From assembly GCA_020444175.1 (NCBI GenBank), contig JAHLLM010000004.1, positions 122,588-186,587 on the forward strand: a stretch of 64,000 nucleotides of DNA. Direction: 5' to 3'. Origin of the DNA: Desulfobulbaceae bacterium (GTDB lineage: Bacteria > Desulfobacterota > Desulfobulbia > Desulfobulbales > SURF-16). Numbering within the stretch: the stretch's first letter is position 1; each line of letters begins with the position of its first letter. The notes beneath the pieces are model-generated. The model was given only the letters and a program-made list of their open reading frames with translations. It was not told where the DNA came from and ran no database searches. Position numbers and translations under genes: made by a program. Positions 10,801 through 20,919 of this stretch are shown here, piece by piece.

Positions 10801-11378
10801 GTGAAAACGATCCATGTGAATTTGATAACAGAGCTCCTTTCGCCAATGCCGGAATCGATCAGACTGTTTACTCTGAAAGTACTGTCAGTCTTGACGGCTT
10901 CGGTTCATGGGATCCCAATAACAACATTGTTTCTTACAGCTGGAAACAGACAGCCGGGGCGGTGGTCGAACTCTCCGGCGTGCAGACTGCGAGTCCCACG
11001 TTCATTGCTCCTCTGGTTGGGAAAACAAATGAGATACTGCATTTTGAACTGACTGTACGCGATGCCCACGGACTTGAGGCAAAAGATTCGTGTGCAGTCA
11101 TCGTCATGCCGGCCCCACAGGCATTACAAGTCCATATTGAAAAAACAACCAAATTAAGAATAAAGACAGAACAATTAATTCAGAAAACAGAAAAATTAAC
11201 CAAAGAATTGGAAAAACTTGAAGAATACCATTCCAATCATCGATTCATGTGGAGAATCAAAAGGTACGGGAACAAGTACAGAAAGATCAGTCGACAGTAT
11301 CGACGGACTCAAAAAGAGTATCAGGATACTGTTCAGGACTATGAGGAACAATTGGACAAGGTTAACTCATACAAGTAG
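7803..11378 (+). CDS. Secreted NHL-repeat / PKD-like multidomain protein with coiled-coil C-terminus
   Basis: 1191 aa, exported via the signal peptide in MKDRLAHFTLSPILVFLFIC. An AAGAGG ribosome-binding site precedes the ATG. In order there are: NHL-type beta-propeller repeats (about 35-315; for example AIAVSDSSGKIYVVD and GIAVDSNNIAYVAD); about four InlB-like or Flg_new-like beta repeats (about 320-655, with recurring LIDGVSVG..YTF..DHTLE); three PKD-like domains (about 660-955); a Ca2+-binding thrombospondin-3-like stretch (TDSDNDGLPD, DTDGDGITDG); a further PKD-like domain; and a charged coiled coil of about 85 residues. It has no haem motifs. A surface adhesion or scaffold role beside the cytochromes is inference. 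Confidence 0.85.
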   Translation: MKDRLAHFTLSPILVFLFICFSPHLLFADQINLSFDLCATPASFSIDSPSAIAFDDEENLYVVNTSANKVLVYNTDGILLDTLSGLSKPVSLAVDLDGSIFVGNANGDARNVEVYDTNLDFMFKLGTGDGEFTQPTAIAVSDSSGKIYVVDHKEDIVKVFLPDGSYDFAFGESGSEQGQFNSPTSIAIQNNRVFVTDLEVIIEPDSPPHEGARVQVFTLDGDFVSSYGSYGQGSGKMIKPLGIAVDSNNIAYVADSYQNVVQAFDSDGTFLATAFHLEQPMRTPVDVAMGPVSERLYVAALNSSRVDIFCPVVTIHESVTFDVSTSVVGAGGSLAVDSITVGADESRVFAVEDQQNITFSIAAVQENGYHIDKLLVDGVDVLAAADTTIVESNSQDYPVTAQYTLSAVSAAHSVEAFFVLNSYTVAVTATSSPENCGQITPAGPVMVTHGNDQEFVLSYNADDCLYTDLLIDGVSVGTPASYTFSAVSDDHTLEAVFGALSYQIEVSSSNTAHGMSYPSGTIVADQGTDHTVYCYPFGVYQLDGILIDNTTLVTENSYTFVNVTADHTARCEFSPITHTLAATVSAGSQGCTITPAGTTTVSEGADQTYIVSVDEGYIVGDLIIDGVSVGSYQSYTFYYIIADHNLEVSCSADFTNTVPVAEAGPDQNSGCQAAVTVVGENSYDNDEGDTLTFFWEQTSGTSVTLSDPTVANPTFTAPSCNPGDDTESLRFQLTVTDSYGAAASDACLVNVGWQNVPPEADAGFDQNVEENDLVILDGTGSEDSDGVIVSYLWQQTKGKTVSLSSDAVADPDFVAPDLDSGSETEQLIFKLTVTDDYGALAEDECVINVSFINEPPVAKANCPAEAVKAGDIVSLGGTESTDADGDIASYQWRQATTDGTVPVVFSSTKTADTSFVAPEAGFEDAILSFELTVTDFDGGKATETCTVTLKGEDDTDSDNDGLPDSLEDDSCTDAHNADTDGDGITDGSEDANHNGMVDDGENDPCEFDNRAPFANAGIDQTVYSESTVSLDGFGSWDPNNNIVSYSWKQTAGAVVELSGVQTASPTFIAPLVGKTNEILHFELTVRDAHGLEAKDSCAVIVMPAPQALQVHIEKTTKLRIKTEQLIQKTEKLTKELEKLEEYHSNHRFMWRIKRYGNKYRKISRQYRRTQKEYQDTVQDYEEQLDKVNSYK

Positions 11379-11499
11379 TCAAAGTGAAGTATGATGGGCA
11401 TCAATTTGACAAGACTTATTTGATATGACACTCACTTGAAAGAGAAATGACCGGAGTTCTCTCGGGTGGAGAGATTGCGGGAAGGAATAGAGTAAAAAA

Positions 11500-12192
11500 A
11501 TGACTAATAAAAACAAATGGTTAGGGGTGAATATTCTACAACTGAAAAATGTGTCCCTGGTGTGCGCAATGTTTCTGATTTTTCTGGTTTATATCACAGC
11601 CGGAGAAGGAGACAAGAGAGCATTCGCAGATGCAATGGATTCATCTCAATCTCTTTCCGTTCAACAGAAAAAATCAGTCGAACTGTTTCATGAAGTTTTC
11701 CAGATTACCCTGGAAAATGATAAACAGGCGAATCTCGACAGGATTGCGGAACTCTATTGGCAGATCATTACCACCTGCCCGGATGCTCCCCTGGCCCAGG
11801 AAAGTCATTGGCGGCTCATAGAATCTTACTTTACCGACTATCAGCCTCCGCGTTCAGAGGAGGCTTTGCTTTTGTTTAAGCAGTTCCAAAGCAAGTACCC
11901 CGATTCGCCGCTAATGAAAGTGGTGAGGCATACAATGGCGAGGGGGCTTTACATGAATAAGCTTTGGAGCGATCTGCTTGAGCTGGAAGCAGACGGGTTT
12001 GCAGAATTTTTGGCAACCGGCGAAATGACATCGCCTTTGCCTCTTTTTTACTATTCAGAGGCCAATTTTCACTTGAACGAAATAGACGAAGCAAAAAAAG
12101 GGTATTTGATATTGGTGGAACGTTTTCCCGGTACCCATGTCGCGCAACTGGGAGCCGAAAAATTGGTACAGATCAGTAAAGGCATGAAATGA
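11500..12192 (+). CDS. Exported TPR-like protein of unknown function
   Basis: 230 aa with an N-terminal hydrophobic segment (about 15-35) that could be a signal peptide or anchor. The rest is alpha-helical and resembles tetratricopeptide proteins of the YbgF/BamD type (ESHWRLIESYFTDYQPPRSEEALLLF, AQLGAEKLVQI). It lies between two large exported proteins on the same strand. A role in assembly or export of its neighbours is possible but not shown. Confidence 0.7.
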   Translation: MTNKNKWLGVNILQLKNVSLVCAMFLIFLVYITAGEGDKRAFADAMDSSQSLSVQQKKSVELFHEVFQITLENDKQANLDRIAELYWQIITTCPDAPLAQESHWRLIESYFTDYQPPRSEEALLLFKQFQSKYPDSPLMKVVRHTMARGLYMNKLWSDLLELEADGFAEFLATGEMTSPLPLFYYSEANFHLNEIDEAKKGYLILVERFPGTHVAQLGAEKLVQISKGMK

Positions 12193-12274
12193 TATTGGTA
12201 AGAGGCATGTGTGAAAAAAACAATCATCATTTTCTTTACTGTATTCTCATTTTGAAATAAAGGGCTCCGTAACT

Positions 12275-15200
12275 ATGCTGAAAAAAACTTTCCTGATTAC
12301 ATTGGCCCTGTCTCTTCTTAATGCGACTGCCTTTGCCGACGATGCCGGTCTGCATTATCCGCACTACGAAATTAATAATATCGGTTGTCTTTCCTGTCAT
12401 TATCAGGTCACGGATTCCCTGCCGGACTGGTTGACTCACGAGCCCCAGGATATTGATGACACTCCTTACAACAATCTGTGCCGGAGCTGCCATAACGATG
12501 TTATCGCACCCAATGTTAATCCTCATTCAAGCCTGACAACATCCAGTCAATACCATCAGGATGAAGGAGGGTGGGCCATTGAATGCCGGGAGTGTCACTG
12601 GCCTCACCATCAGTTTCAGGTAGTGGCCTATGGTTCAGACAGTTATCTCTATTCCGGCGTCTCAACGGATGTCACGACTACGACCTTGACCGAAACCGGC
12701 GCCGGGTGGAGTGATGATCAGTATAATAACAAAATTCTTGTTCCTAACGTAAACCAGCCCTCCTATAACTATCTGATTACCGACACCACCAGCGATACTC
12801 TGACGGTGGAGATCTCCGGCTCCCATCCCGAACCGATTGATTTAATCAAAACATCGGTGGGCGACACCTTTGCCATTATTTACGGTAATTTGATTCGTTC
12901 TACTATCCCGACCCCTTACAGTGGTTATAAAGAGGTCCGCTTTTTTAACAACAACGGCACCAACTCCTTTGCAGACGGCGATTCAACCCGAGACGGCGTC
13001 TGCGAGGTCTGCCATACCGAGGCTAACCATTTCCGCAACACCGGTGAAATCAATGCCGGTGCCGGCGGTTATGACCATACTGCTGTAGCCGGCACAAACT
13101 GTATCACCTGTCATCCCCATACTTCAGGCTTTGCCCACGGAAACGGCACAGGCAGCGGCGACTGCTGGGAGTGTCATGGCCATGATGAAGGTTACGGCGG
13201 CGCTACCGGTGGTAAGGGCAGTTTTAAGGCCCATTCCACCCATACGGAAAGTGACAGTGACGACCTCAAAGGCCCTAATATCAACTGCGATGAATGCCAC
13301 GACACAAGCAACTTCCCCTACTTCAAATCAGGCACCGACAGTAATGCAGACGGACGTATTACCCTGGATGAGACCGATGTCTGCAATACCTGCCACAGCC
13401 CGAACGGCACCTATGACGGTATAAACGACGCCACAGTGGGAGCAAAGAACAACTGGCACAGCGCAGTCTATGAGGCTGACAGCCTTACCCTGCAGGCCGG
13501 CAAGGAGAAGTGGTGTGCCACATGCCACGATGAGAATCCATCCGTTATTCAGGGAGTTGCCGCCCCTAATATTATTGGCGACGAGGATGGCAGCTATACT
13601 TATGGGACAGGCTGGGGATTTTACAAAACCGGACATGGCCTGGATTCGGGAGAATATTTTCCATCCAGCGGCAATTTGGTTTTAGGTGCCGGCAAAAAAT
13701 GCGGCGACTGCCATGATTACTCACTGGCCCATATCGATGGTGAACCACGCACCTATGATGATGGTGATGCAAAAGGTCTTGATCCTTCCTTCTACAGGCA
13801 GGGGTACCGTTTGCAAATGGTCGGCGGCGAGGAACCGCTGATGATTCCCAAAACAACCAATTCTGGGAACACGGCTGATCATTACCGACTCTGTTTCCAG
13901 GCTGGCTGTCACATTGATTCAGGCCCGTTTACCGATTCAGGCAACATGGATACCAATATGGTGACTGAAGAAATCAACCGCCATGCCTACCATTTGAACT
14001 TCAACAACGATGGCATGTTTGCCAGTGATTGGTCCGGCACGAGGAACAGCCGCATGACCTGTGTCGCTTGTCATAACGTGCACGGTTCGACCCAACTGGC
14101 TATGGTGCGGGACGGCAAGCTTATCGACAAGGAGCCCGGTCAGCAGATTTGGTACAAAAACGACGCCATCACCTACATAAAAAGTATTAGTTCAAATCCG
14201 CCTATACCGGAAGATCTTCCGCTCTCTGCAAGTGACGGCAAGGCATGGATCTCGGCAAGTTCAGGGAACCTCTGCGCTCACTGTCATCCTACCAATGGCT
14301 TTACAGGTTCGAATGACCGCGATCCTTTTCAGGATGTCAACCAGTCTCCGGTTCTGGAGTGGGCAGGCACCAGTGGTCTGACCGACGACGGTGTCGCACC
14401 GGACAGTGGTGCAAGTAACACAATTTTTACCTTCCGGGTTGCATTCAGTGACATCAACAATGACAGCCCGAGCTCCATCGAGGTCTGGGTCGACCTGGAT
14501 GACGATAGCACCTACGACGCCGGTGAAAAACTTACCATGAATGAAGCAGACTTCATGGACACCAACCTGATTGACGGCAAGATATTTACCAAAGAACTCG
14601 CTATCGCCAAGGCCGGCGACGGAGTTCTTAACTACCGTTTTTATGCAAATGACGGAGTTCTTGATGCTTCCGGCGCTCCTACTGGTGAAAAATCACTGAC
14701 AGTCCTTAACAACCCACCGACATTACTCTGGACAGGTGAGGATAATTATGTAGATGACGGCGTTAATCCCGATGTCGGAGGCGATGATAATGACTTTGAA
14801 TTTCGGGTCCTTTATATTGATGCCGACAATGATGCTCCTGTTTCAATCCGGGTCCTGATAGACCACAATGATGACGGGGATTATCTTGATTCCGGGGAAG
14901 TACAGTCCCTGACTAAGGTGGGCTCCACCAGTGACTATGTAAACGGCGAGATATACACCACGACACTGTCCCTTGACCATGATTTGTCAATCGGCGATAC
15001 AATTCATAACTACAAGTTTCAGGCAAACGACGGCACGGACGATGCGGTCGGCGCTTCCACATCAGACAGCACGGTAACCGTTCTGGTCGAGGCCAACAAT
15101 CCGCCGAACCTTGAGTGGATGAGCGGCGCCTGCATAGCCGAGGGTGTGAAACCGGCCTACGGTGCGAAAGATACTGACTTTGAATTCATGGTCACCTATA

Positions 15201-18200
15201 CCGACGTTGACCCGGGTGACGGATGTCCTGCCAGCGATAGCAGCAATATTCAGGTCTGGATAGACGAAGATAATGACGGCTATGAATCAGATGAAAAACA
15301 TAACCTGATTGAAGATGATGCAGGCGACACAGACTGCACTGACGGTAAGGTGTATAAGCTGACAAGACAGCTCTCCACGGTTGGAACCTTTAACTATCGC
15401 TTTTATGGTTTTGACGGCACCGAAACAGCCTTCGGTGAAGCAAGCAGCAACAGTGAAGTCGCGGTTATAGATGCACGTGCCGTCCGAGTCGGATACGGAG
15501 ACACCGGACCACGTTGGTATAATAATATTCAGGACGCCATTGACGCAGTAAACGGTGAACAGACCGTCCTGGTTTACGAAGGAACCTACAATGAAACTAT
15601 AGAACTTAACTCCAGTGCAAACAGTGACACCACCATCCGTTCGGTTTGTGGTCCGGATTTGACCGTCATCAACGGCACCGGCGACGGCACAACGGTCACC
15701 TTCAATCGCAATGGCCGCAGGAACGTGCTTGACGGCTTCCAGGTAACAGGCGGTGAAACCGGTATCTCCGTATTGGGTACGGAAGCGACCATTAACAACT
15801 GTCAGGTTCATGATAACAGCCGTATCGACAGTAGCATCGCCGCCGGCATCTATGTCGGCCAGAACGGTACTTTGCCGACCCTGACCCTGACCAATTCAGA
15901 GATTTACAATAACACCTCGGACAGAGGGGCTGGTGTCCGTATCTGGAGAGGAACCGGGCACAGTATCGACAACACGATCATCCGGAACAATACCACCACA
16001 GGAGACTCCATGGCCGATGGCGGTGGCGGAGTGCATATATTCCAGGTTAACCAAGCCACCATCAGTAATTCGATTATCAGTGACAATGAGAGCATAAATT
16101 ATAGCGGCGGCGGATTATACGTTTCCCAGGTCCCGGACGACTACTCCTTGGACGAGGGGCTTACCATAGAAGACAGCATTATCCGCAACAACACGACGAA
16201 TAAAAATGGCGGCGGTGTTTACAGCGACCTGTCGAAAATCTATTTCGTACGCACAACTATCACCGGCAATACTGCCGAAGATGACGGGCCCTTTCCCTAC
16301 GTGGGCGGGGGAGCATATTCCCAGCCCAGTTATGTAAACTATGCGTCTTTTGTAAACTGTATCGTGGCTGACAACCAGTCCAAGCAGGGGGGTATGGCTT
16401 ACCTCAACGGCGGCGATTTGGACATCATCAATTCGACAATCGCCAACAACCAGGCGACCCTTGTAACCGGCGGTGCAATTTACAGTAATCCAAATACAGA
16501 CCCCTCCGTAATAAATATCCATAACAGCATCCTGTGGGGCAACCAGGCGATCACCCACGGCCACATCGGGAGCTTCAGCAACGGTCCTGTGACCATCACC
16601 GATTCCGTTATCCAGAGTGGTGACGATGGAGACTTTGTCAATGCGCCGTATTTCATTGGTAGTGAGATTCCGACTGTCAGCGGTTTTGCCTCGGAAGACG
16701 ACCCGTGGTTCGTGGGCGACGGCAACTACCATATCGGGGCTTTCTCTCCGGCTGTTGACACTGCAGACGCCACCTATGCCCCAACCGATGATTTTGATGG
16801 CAATGCCAGACCGGCCGGGGCTGGTGATGACATAGGAGCGGATGAGTATGTCGATCCGGAAGAAGGGCTTCTTTTTACATATGCATATCAGGCAAATGCC
16901 GAGCCTTACAGCAATACGGCTATAGCAGTGAGTATGCCTTATAGGGGCGATGACAACAGCAACAACACCTACACGATTGAATACAAACTGAGTTCGAGCT
17001 CCACCTGGCTTTATTGGGGAGCAAACCCGAAGGGGCATACAGCAAGTCCGTATGTTGAAACAATTACCGGGCTTGTCGATGGCGAGACCTGGGACGTACG
17101 CCTGACCTACAACGATACCGACGGTGTCTATGGTTCTCCTGTGCAGTTTTTCACTGTAGAACTTCCGACAGAGGTATCATTCACCTCATCGCATACTTCA
17201 GTGACTGAAGACGGCCCTATTACAATTACTGCGGCGCTCAACCATATCAGTGACCAGGATGTGACGGTGCCGTTTAGCGTGAACGCTTCCAGTACAGCCA
17301 CAGGCGGCGGCATTGACTACAGCATTACCTCAAGCCCGATAACGATCACGGCCGGGAATACCACAGCCGATATCACGGTAACCATTATTGATGACAGCCT
17401 TCTTGAAGCCAGTGAAAACGTGATTGTCGATATGGGTACGCCGACAAATGCAAGCCAGGGGACGACGACCACGCATACAGTGACTATCCTGGACGGAGTT
17501 GCCTACTGGAGTCTTGACGAGACAAGCGGCACCACTGCTGCTGACAGCATCGGCTCCAATGACGGCACGGTAATAAATGCCACCTGGACATCATCCGGTA
17601 TGTTCGACAATGCATTAAGTTTTGACGGGGATGATTATATGGAGGTCCCGGACAGCGAGAGCCTTGACATAACCGAAGAACTAACCATAGAGCTTTGGTT
17701 TCAGCCTTCGGTTACCTATGATGCAACGCTGGCGAATTACGTCGTTCTTGTTGACAGACAGTGGAGTGCCGTCACCGATTCATATTTTCTTGGAATTAAC
17801 GGTGATGGAAAACTTCATCTGGGTTCATACGGTGGCAATATCCAGTCTACTCAGTCAAGCTGGGATGCCGGGACCGGGTATCATGTCGTGGGGACATACA
17901 GGAACGTCGGTGGCGCCTACAGTGGCGAACTTTACATAAACGGAGTTGCCGAGACCTTGTCGGCAAGCAGTCTTGATGCCATGGCCGGCGGCAGTCAAAA
18001 GATAGGAATCGGAGGTTCAGACCGTTTTATTAAATTCAACGGCACTATAGATGAAGTGGTAATCTACAATCGGACTTTGACATCCTCGGAGGTTCAAGAC
18101 CGTTATTCTGGCGGCACCGGAGGCCTGACCAGCCTGACTGCCAACGATAACTCATCAGGCGGCACCGGCATTCAGGCTGGTGATCAGGTAGTTATTCAAT

Positions 18201-20800
18201 TTAATACTGCGACCAATGCTCCGGCCATCGATGCCGACAATATCGATACGGTATTAGCTCTCAATAACGGCCATTCCTGGCTTGATGGTAGCGGTTCCAT
18301 AGACAATGCAGTTTGGAGCTCAACAACAGACACCGATGATACGCTGACTATTACCTTGAGTGATACAACCAGTGAGCCCACAATCGTTGAGGGAGACACC
18401 GTTACACTGGATGGAACCACTATAGAAAACAGTGGCGGCTTTGCAATAATTGACTCTTCCACTATCGGTGGAAGCTTTGGGGAAGATGTATCTCCTACAG
18501 TTACCTTCACCAGCTCCTCCCAGTCAACAGCGGATGAAAGCGGCACGGCCACGATAACCGTAGAGCTGTCAGCCTCAAGCGGCTCCGATGTGACAATTCC
18601 CTTTACTGTCAACGGAGCAAGCACTGCCACAGGAGGCGGGACGGATTACTCCATTACCGCCAGTCCTGTCACCATCACCGCCGGTAACACGTCGGTTGAC
18701 ATCACCGTCACAATAGCAACCGACAGCGATGTCGAAGGCGACGAGACGGTTGTTGTCGATATGGGCAGTCCGACCAACGCAACCCAGGGAGCAACGACTA
18801 CCCACATGCTGACCATCACTGATGACGACGCTGCCCCGCTGCCAACGGTCAGCTTTACCGCTTCGTCCCAATCAACAGCGGATGAAAGCGGTACTGCCAC
18901 GATCACCGTCGAGCTCTCTGCAGTCAGCGGCTCGGATGTGACGATACCTTTTACCATAAACGGCTCAAGCACTGCTGATGGCGGTGCTACGGATTACTCC
19001 ATTACTGCGAGTCCGGTCACCATAACCGCCGGCAATACTTCGGTTGACATCACTGTAACGGTGACAACTGACAGCGACGTTGAGGGTGATGAGACGGTCA
19101 TCATTGACATGGGCAGCCCGACCAATGCCAGCCAGGGTGCAACAACAACCCATACCCTCACCATCACTGATGATGACAGTGCAAGCGGCGCCACCTATAC
19201 TGTCTGTCCTGCAGGTCATGCGGATGCTCCGTGCGATTATGAAACAATAAATGCCGGCATCGACGACGCAGGTGTTGTTGACGGCGACACCCTGCTTGTT
19301 TCCGCCGATACCTATAGCGAAAACATTAATTTTGACGGCAAGGATATCACCATTCAGTCAGCCGGCGGCGCGGCAAGCACGATCATCGAAGGTGACGGCA
19401 GCAATGCACCGGTTGTTGCTTTTGGCAGTGCGGAAACCGCAAGTGCCGTGCTGGACGGTTTTACCATCAATAACCAGAATGACAGCGGTGCAAACCACGG
19501 TAACGGCGGCATTAAAATTACCGCTTCCGCGACACCGACCATCAAGAATTCCATTCTCAAGGGCAATGATCTGAGCGCATGGTCAGCTGATGGTGCCGGT
19601 ATCTATATATCCGGCGGCGGCGTCACTGTCGAGAGCTGTACCATAGGCGTTTCCGGAACTCCCAACATTGCCAGATACGGAGCCGGCATCTATGCCATCA
19701 ATTCAATCTTGGATGTAACAATCACTGGCAGTACCATTACCTACAATCAAGGAGTCAATGCCGGTGGTGGTATCTATATGTCGAACATGACTGGTACCAA
19801 CAGCATTACCAATACCTCTCTGAGTAATAATGACGTAAGCAATGATGCCGGTGGTGGTATCTACATGATGAACATGGCGACAGCCAATACCACTATTAGC
19901 GGTTGTACAATAGATGACAATACCGCCAGCAAAGGTGCGGGTATTCTCAGTTCGGGATCACCTTTCACCATGAGCAACACCTCTGTGAATAACAACATTG
20001 CAAGCAATGAAGGTGGCGGCATACGGCTCGATGGTGACGGAGCGGATGCAGTCATTACCGGTGGATCGGTGAATGGCAACAGCGCCTCCCATGGCGCCGG
20101 TTTCTACCTTCTGAATGGTTCCGACTTAACATATACGAACGGCTCCATCAGCGGCAATATTGGAGTTGGGGCCAGTCTTGGCGGCGGTATTTATGATGGC
20201 CATGCCGGTACGGAACTCATCCTCACCAAGATGTATATACAGGGCAATAAAAGCGTGCAGCATGGTGGCGGCATCAAGCTGGCTGCTGATTCAACCGCAA
20301 CTATTACCAACAGCATTATCACCGGAAATGCGGCCGGTTCAGGTACCTGGGAAGACGGAGGCGGTATTTGTTCTAACGGAACACTGAATGTGTACTCAAG
20401 CACCATAGCTGGCAACTATGCCGGTCAGGGTGGCGGTATTCACATGGCTGCCGGAACTGCTGTCGTTACTAACAGCATCATCTGGGATAACACAGCCGGG
20501 GACGGAACAAGCCATCAGATCTACGGTTCCCCGGCAGTTACTTACTCTGATGTGGAAGGTTCTTATTCGGGTACAGGAAATGTTAACGATGATCCGTTTT
20601 TTACAACTCCTGCTCAGGCCGGTGCCGGAACGCCGACCCAGTCAGGCTTATTCACTCTTGAGGCTGGTTCCGGGGTTATAGATGTGGGAGGCGGTGTGGA
20701 TGATATTGAACCTGATCCGCCGACCGATGATATTGAAGGCAACAGTCGGCCACAGGAGTCAGGGTATGATATGGGTGCTGCTGAATATGCTGCGCCGTAA
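12275..20800 (+). CDS. Giant 13-haem cytochrome fused to beta-helix / Calx-beta / LamG arrays (copy 1)
   Basis: 2841 aa with signal peptide MLKKTFLITLALSLLNATAFA. The N-terminal module (to about 680) has 12 CXXCH sites plus one CX4CH (CFQAGCH), in the order CLSCH, CRSCH, CRECH, CEVCH, CITCH, CWECH, CDECH, CNTCH, CATCH, CGDCH, CFQAGCH, CVACH, CAHCH. Then follow three PKD-like repeats with acidic VWVDLDDD-type motifs (690-1067), a right-handed beta-helix ending IGADEY (1069-1530), an Fn3-like region, Calx-beta, a LamG-like lectin fold (about 1740-1950), two Calx-beta repeats (about 2075-2300), and a final beta-helix with a choice-of-anchor-Q-like end (GYDMGAAEY). An extracellular redox and adhesion role is inferred. 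No C-terminal membrane anchor is visible. It is paralogous to the gene at 21111. Confidence 0.9.
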   Translation: MLKKTFLITLALSLLNATAFADDAGLHYPHYEINNIGCLSCHYQVTDSLPDWLTHEPQDIDDTPYNNLCRSCHNDVIAPNVNPHSSLTTSSQYHQDEGGWAIECRECHWPHHQFQVVAYGSDSYLYSGVSTDVTTTTLTETGAGWSDDQYNNKILVPNVNQPSYNYLITDTTSDTLTVEISGSHPEPIDLIKTSVGDTFAIIYGNLIRSTIPTPYSGYKEVRFFNNNGTNSFADGDSTRDGVCEVCHTEANHFRNTGEINAGAGGYDHTAVAGTNCITCHPHTSGFAHGNGTGSGDCWECHGHDEGYGGATGGKGSFKAHSTHTESDSDDLKGPNINCDECHDTSNFPYFKSGTDSNADGRITLDETDVCNTCHSPNGTYDGINDATVGAKNNWHSAVYEADSLTLQAGKEKWCATCHDENPSVIQGVAAPNIIGDEDGSYTYGTGWGFYKTGHGLDSGEYFPSSGNLVLGAGKKCGDCHDYSLAHIDGEPRTYDDGDAKGLDPSFYRQGYRLQMVGGEEPLMIPKTTNSGNTADHYRLCFQAGCHIDSGPFTDSGNMDTNMVTEEINRHAYHLNFNNDGMFASDWSGTRNSRMTCVACHNVHGSTQLAMVRDGKLIDKEPGQQIWYKNDAITYIKSISSNPPIPEDLPLSASDGKAWISASSGNLCAHCHPTNGFTGSNDRDPFQDVNQSPVLEWAGTSGLTDDGVAPDSGASNTIFTFRVAFSDINNDSPSSIEVWVDLDDDSTYDAGEKLTMNEADFMDTNLIDGKIFTKELAIAKAGDGVLNYRFYANDGVLDASGAPTGEKSLTVLNNPPTLLWTGEDNYVDDGVNPDVGGDDNDFEFRVLYIDADNDAPVSIRVLIDHNDDGDYLDSGEVQSLTKVGSTSDYVNGEIYTTTLSLDHDLSIGDTIHNYKFQANDGTDDAVGASTSDSTVTVLVEANNPPNLEWMSGACIAEGVKPAYGAKDTDFEFMVTYTDVDPGDGCPASDSSNIQVWIDEDNDGYESDEKHNLIEDDAGDTDCTDGKVYKLTRQLSTVGTFNYRFYGFDGTETAFGEASSNSEVAVIDARAVRVGYGDTGPRWYNNIQDAIDAVNGEQTVLVYEGTYNETIELNSSANSDTTIRSVCGPDLTVINGTGDGTTVTFNRNGRRNVLDGFQVTGGETGISVLGTEATINNCQVHDNSRIDSSIAAGIYVGQNGTLPTLTLTNSEIYNNTSDRGAGVRIWRGTGHSIDNTIIRNNTTTGDSMADGGGGVHIFQVNQATISNSIISDNESINYSGGGLYVSQVPDDYSLDEGLTIEDSIIRNNTTNKNGGGVYSDLSKIYFVRTTITGNTAEDDGPFPYVGGGAYSQPSYVNYASFVNCIVADNQSKQGGMAYLNGGDLDIINSTIANNQATLVTGGAIYSNPNTDPSVINIHNSILWGNQAITHGHIGSFSNGPVTITDSVIQSGDDGDFVNAPYFIGSEIPTVSGFASEDDPWFVGDGNYHIGAFSPAVDTADATYAPTDDFDGNARPAGAGDDIGADEYVDPEEGLLFTYAYQANAEPYSNTAIAVSMPYRGDDNSNNTYTIEYKLSSSSTWLYWGANPKGHTASPYVETITGLVDGETWDVRLTYNDTDGVYGSPVQFFTVELPTEVSFTSSHTSVTEDGPITITAALNHISDQDVTVPFSVNASSTATGGGIDYSITSSPITITAGNTTADITVTIIDDSLLEASENVIVDMGTPTNASQGTTTTHTVTILDGVAYWSLDETSGTTAADSIGSNDGTVINATWTSSGMFDNALSFDGDDYMEVPDSESLDITEELTIELWFQPSVTYDATLANYVVLVDRQWSAVTDSYFLGINGDGKLHLGSYGGNIQSTQSSWDAGTGYHVVGTYRNVGGAYSGELYINGVAETLSASSLDAMAGGSQKIGIGGSDRFIKFNGTIDEVVIYNRTLTSSEVQDRYSGGTGGLTSLTANDNSSGGTGIQAGDQVVIQFNTATNAPAIDADNIDTVLALNNGHSWLDGSGSIDNAVWSSTTDTDDTLTITLSDTTSEPTIVEGDTVTLDGTTIENSGGFAIIDSSTIGGSFGEDVSPTVTFTSSSQSTADESGTATITVELSASSGSDVTIPFTVNGASTATGGGTDYSITASPVTITAGNTSVDITVTIATDSDVEGDETVVVDMGSPTNATQGATTTHMLTITDDDAAPLPTVSFTASSQSTADESGTATITVELSAVSGSDVTIPFTINGSSTADGGATDYSITASPVTITAGNTSVDITVTVTTDSDVEGDETVIIDMGSPTNASQGATTTHTLTITDDDSASGATYTVCPAGHADAPCDYETINAGIDDAGVVDGDTLLVSADTYSENINFDGKDITIQSAGGAASTIIEGDGSNAPVVAFGSAETASAVLDGFTINNQNDSGANHGNGGIKITASATPTIKNSILKGNDLSAWSADGAGIYISGGGVTVESCTIGVSGTPNIARYGAGIYAINSILDVTITGSTITYNQGVNAGGGIYMSNMTGTNSITNTSLSNNDVSNDAGGGIYMMNMATANTTISGCTIDDNTASKGAGILSSGSPFTMSNTSVNNNIASNEGGGIRLDGDGADAVITGGSVNGNSASHGAGFYLLNGSDLTYTNGSISGNIGVGASLGGGIYDGHAGTELILTKMYIQGNKSVQHGGGIKLAADSTATITNSIITGNAAGSGTWEDGGGICSNGTLNVYSSTIAGNYAGQGGGIHMAAGTAVVTNSIIWDNTAGDGTSHQIYGSPAVTYSDVEGSYSGTGNVNDDPFFTTPAQAGAGTPTQSGLFTLEAGSGVIDVGGGVDDIEPDPPTDDIEGNSRPQESGYDMGAAEYAAP
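12707..13185 (+). repeat. 479-bp perfect repeat, copy 1 (identical to 21543-22021)
   Basis: Read base by base, this stretch matches 21543-22021 without mismatch or gap (constant offset 8836). It encodes about residues 144-303 of the cytochrome module, including the CEVCH, CITCH and CWECH haem sites. The coding sequence on both sides is clearly diverged, so this looks like a gene-conversion tract. Confidence 0.93.
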
Positions 20801-20818
20801 AAAGGCTTGTAAACAGAA

Positions 20819-20862
20819 AAAAGGGCCTGTTGGGCTTTCAATGACTTTAACAGGCTCTTTTC
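20819..20862 (+). terminator. Intrinsic terminator after giant cytochrome copy 1
   Basis: A GGGCCTGTT / AACAGGCTC stem (one G-T pair) with a short loop is flanked by an A-rich 5' side and a TTTTCTT 3' side. It begins about 20 bp after the stop codon, so it probably ends transcription of the upstream gene. Confidence 0.75.
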
Positions 20863-20919
20863 TTAAGGAGATGATAAACGAGCTATTCATACTAAGGATG
20901 AGATCTGCCTAAGTATACT

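Noticed and set aside
12207-12260. Short peptide MCEKNNHHF... upstream of giant cytochrome copy 1
   Set aside because: 17 codons with AAGAGG too close to the ATG and no features; more likely leader sequence.
15287-20841. Many long antisense ORFs opposite the giant cytochrome genes
   Set aside because: They arise from the repetitive, stop-poor composition of Calx-beta and beta-helix coding DNA; none has a ribosome-binding site or known domain.
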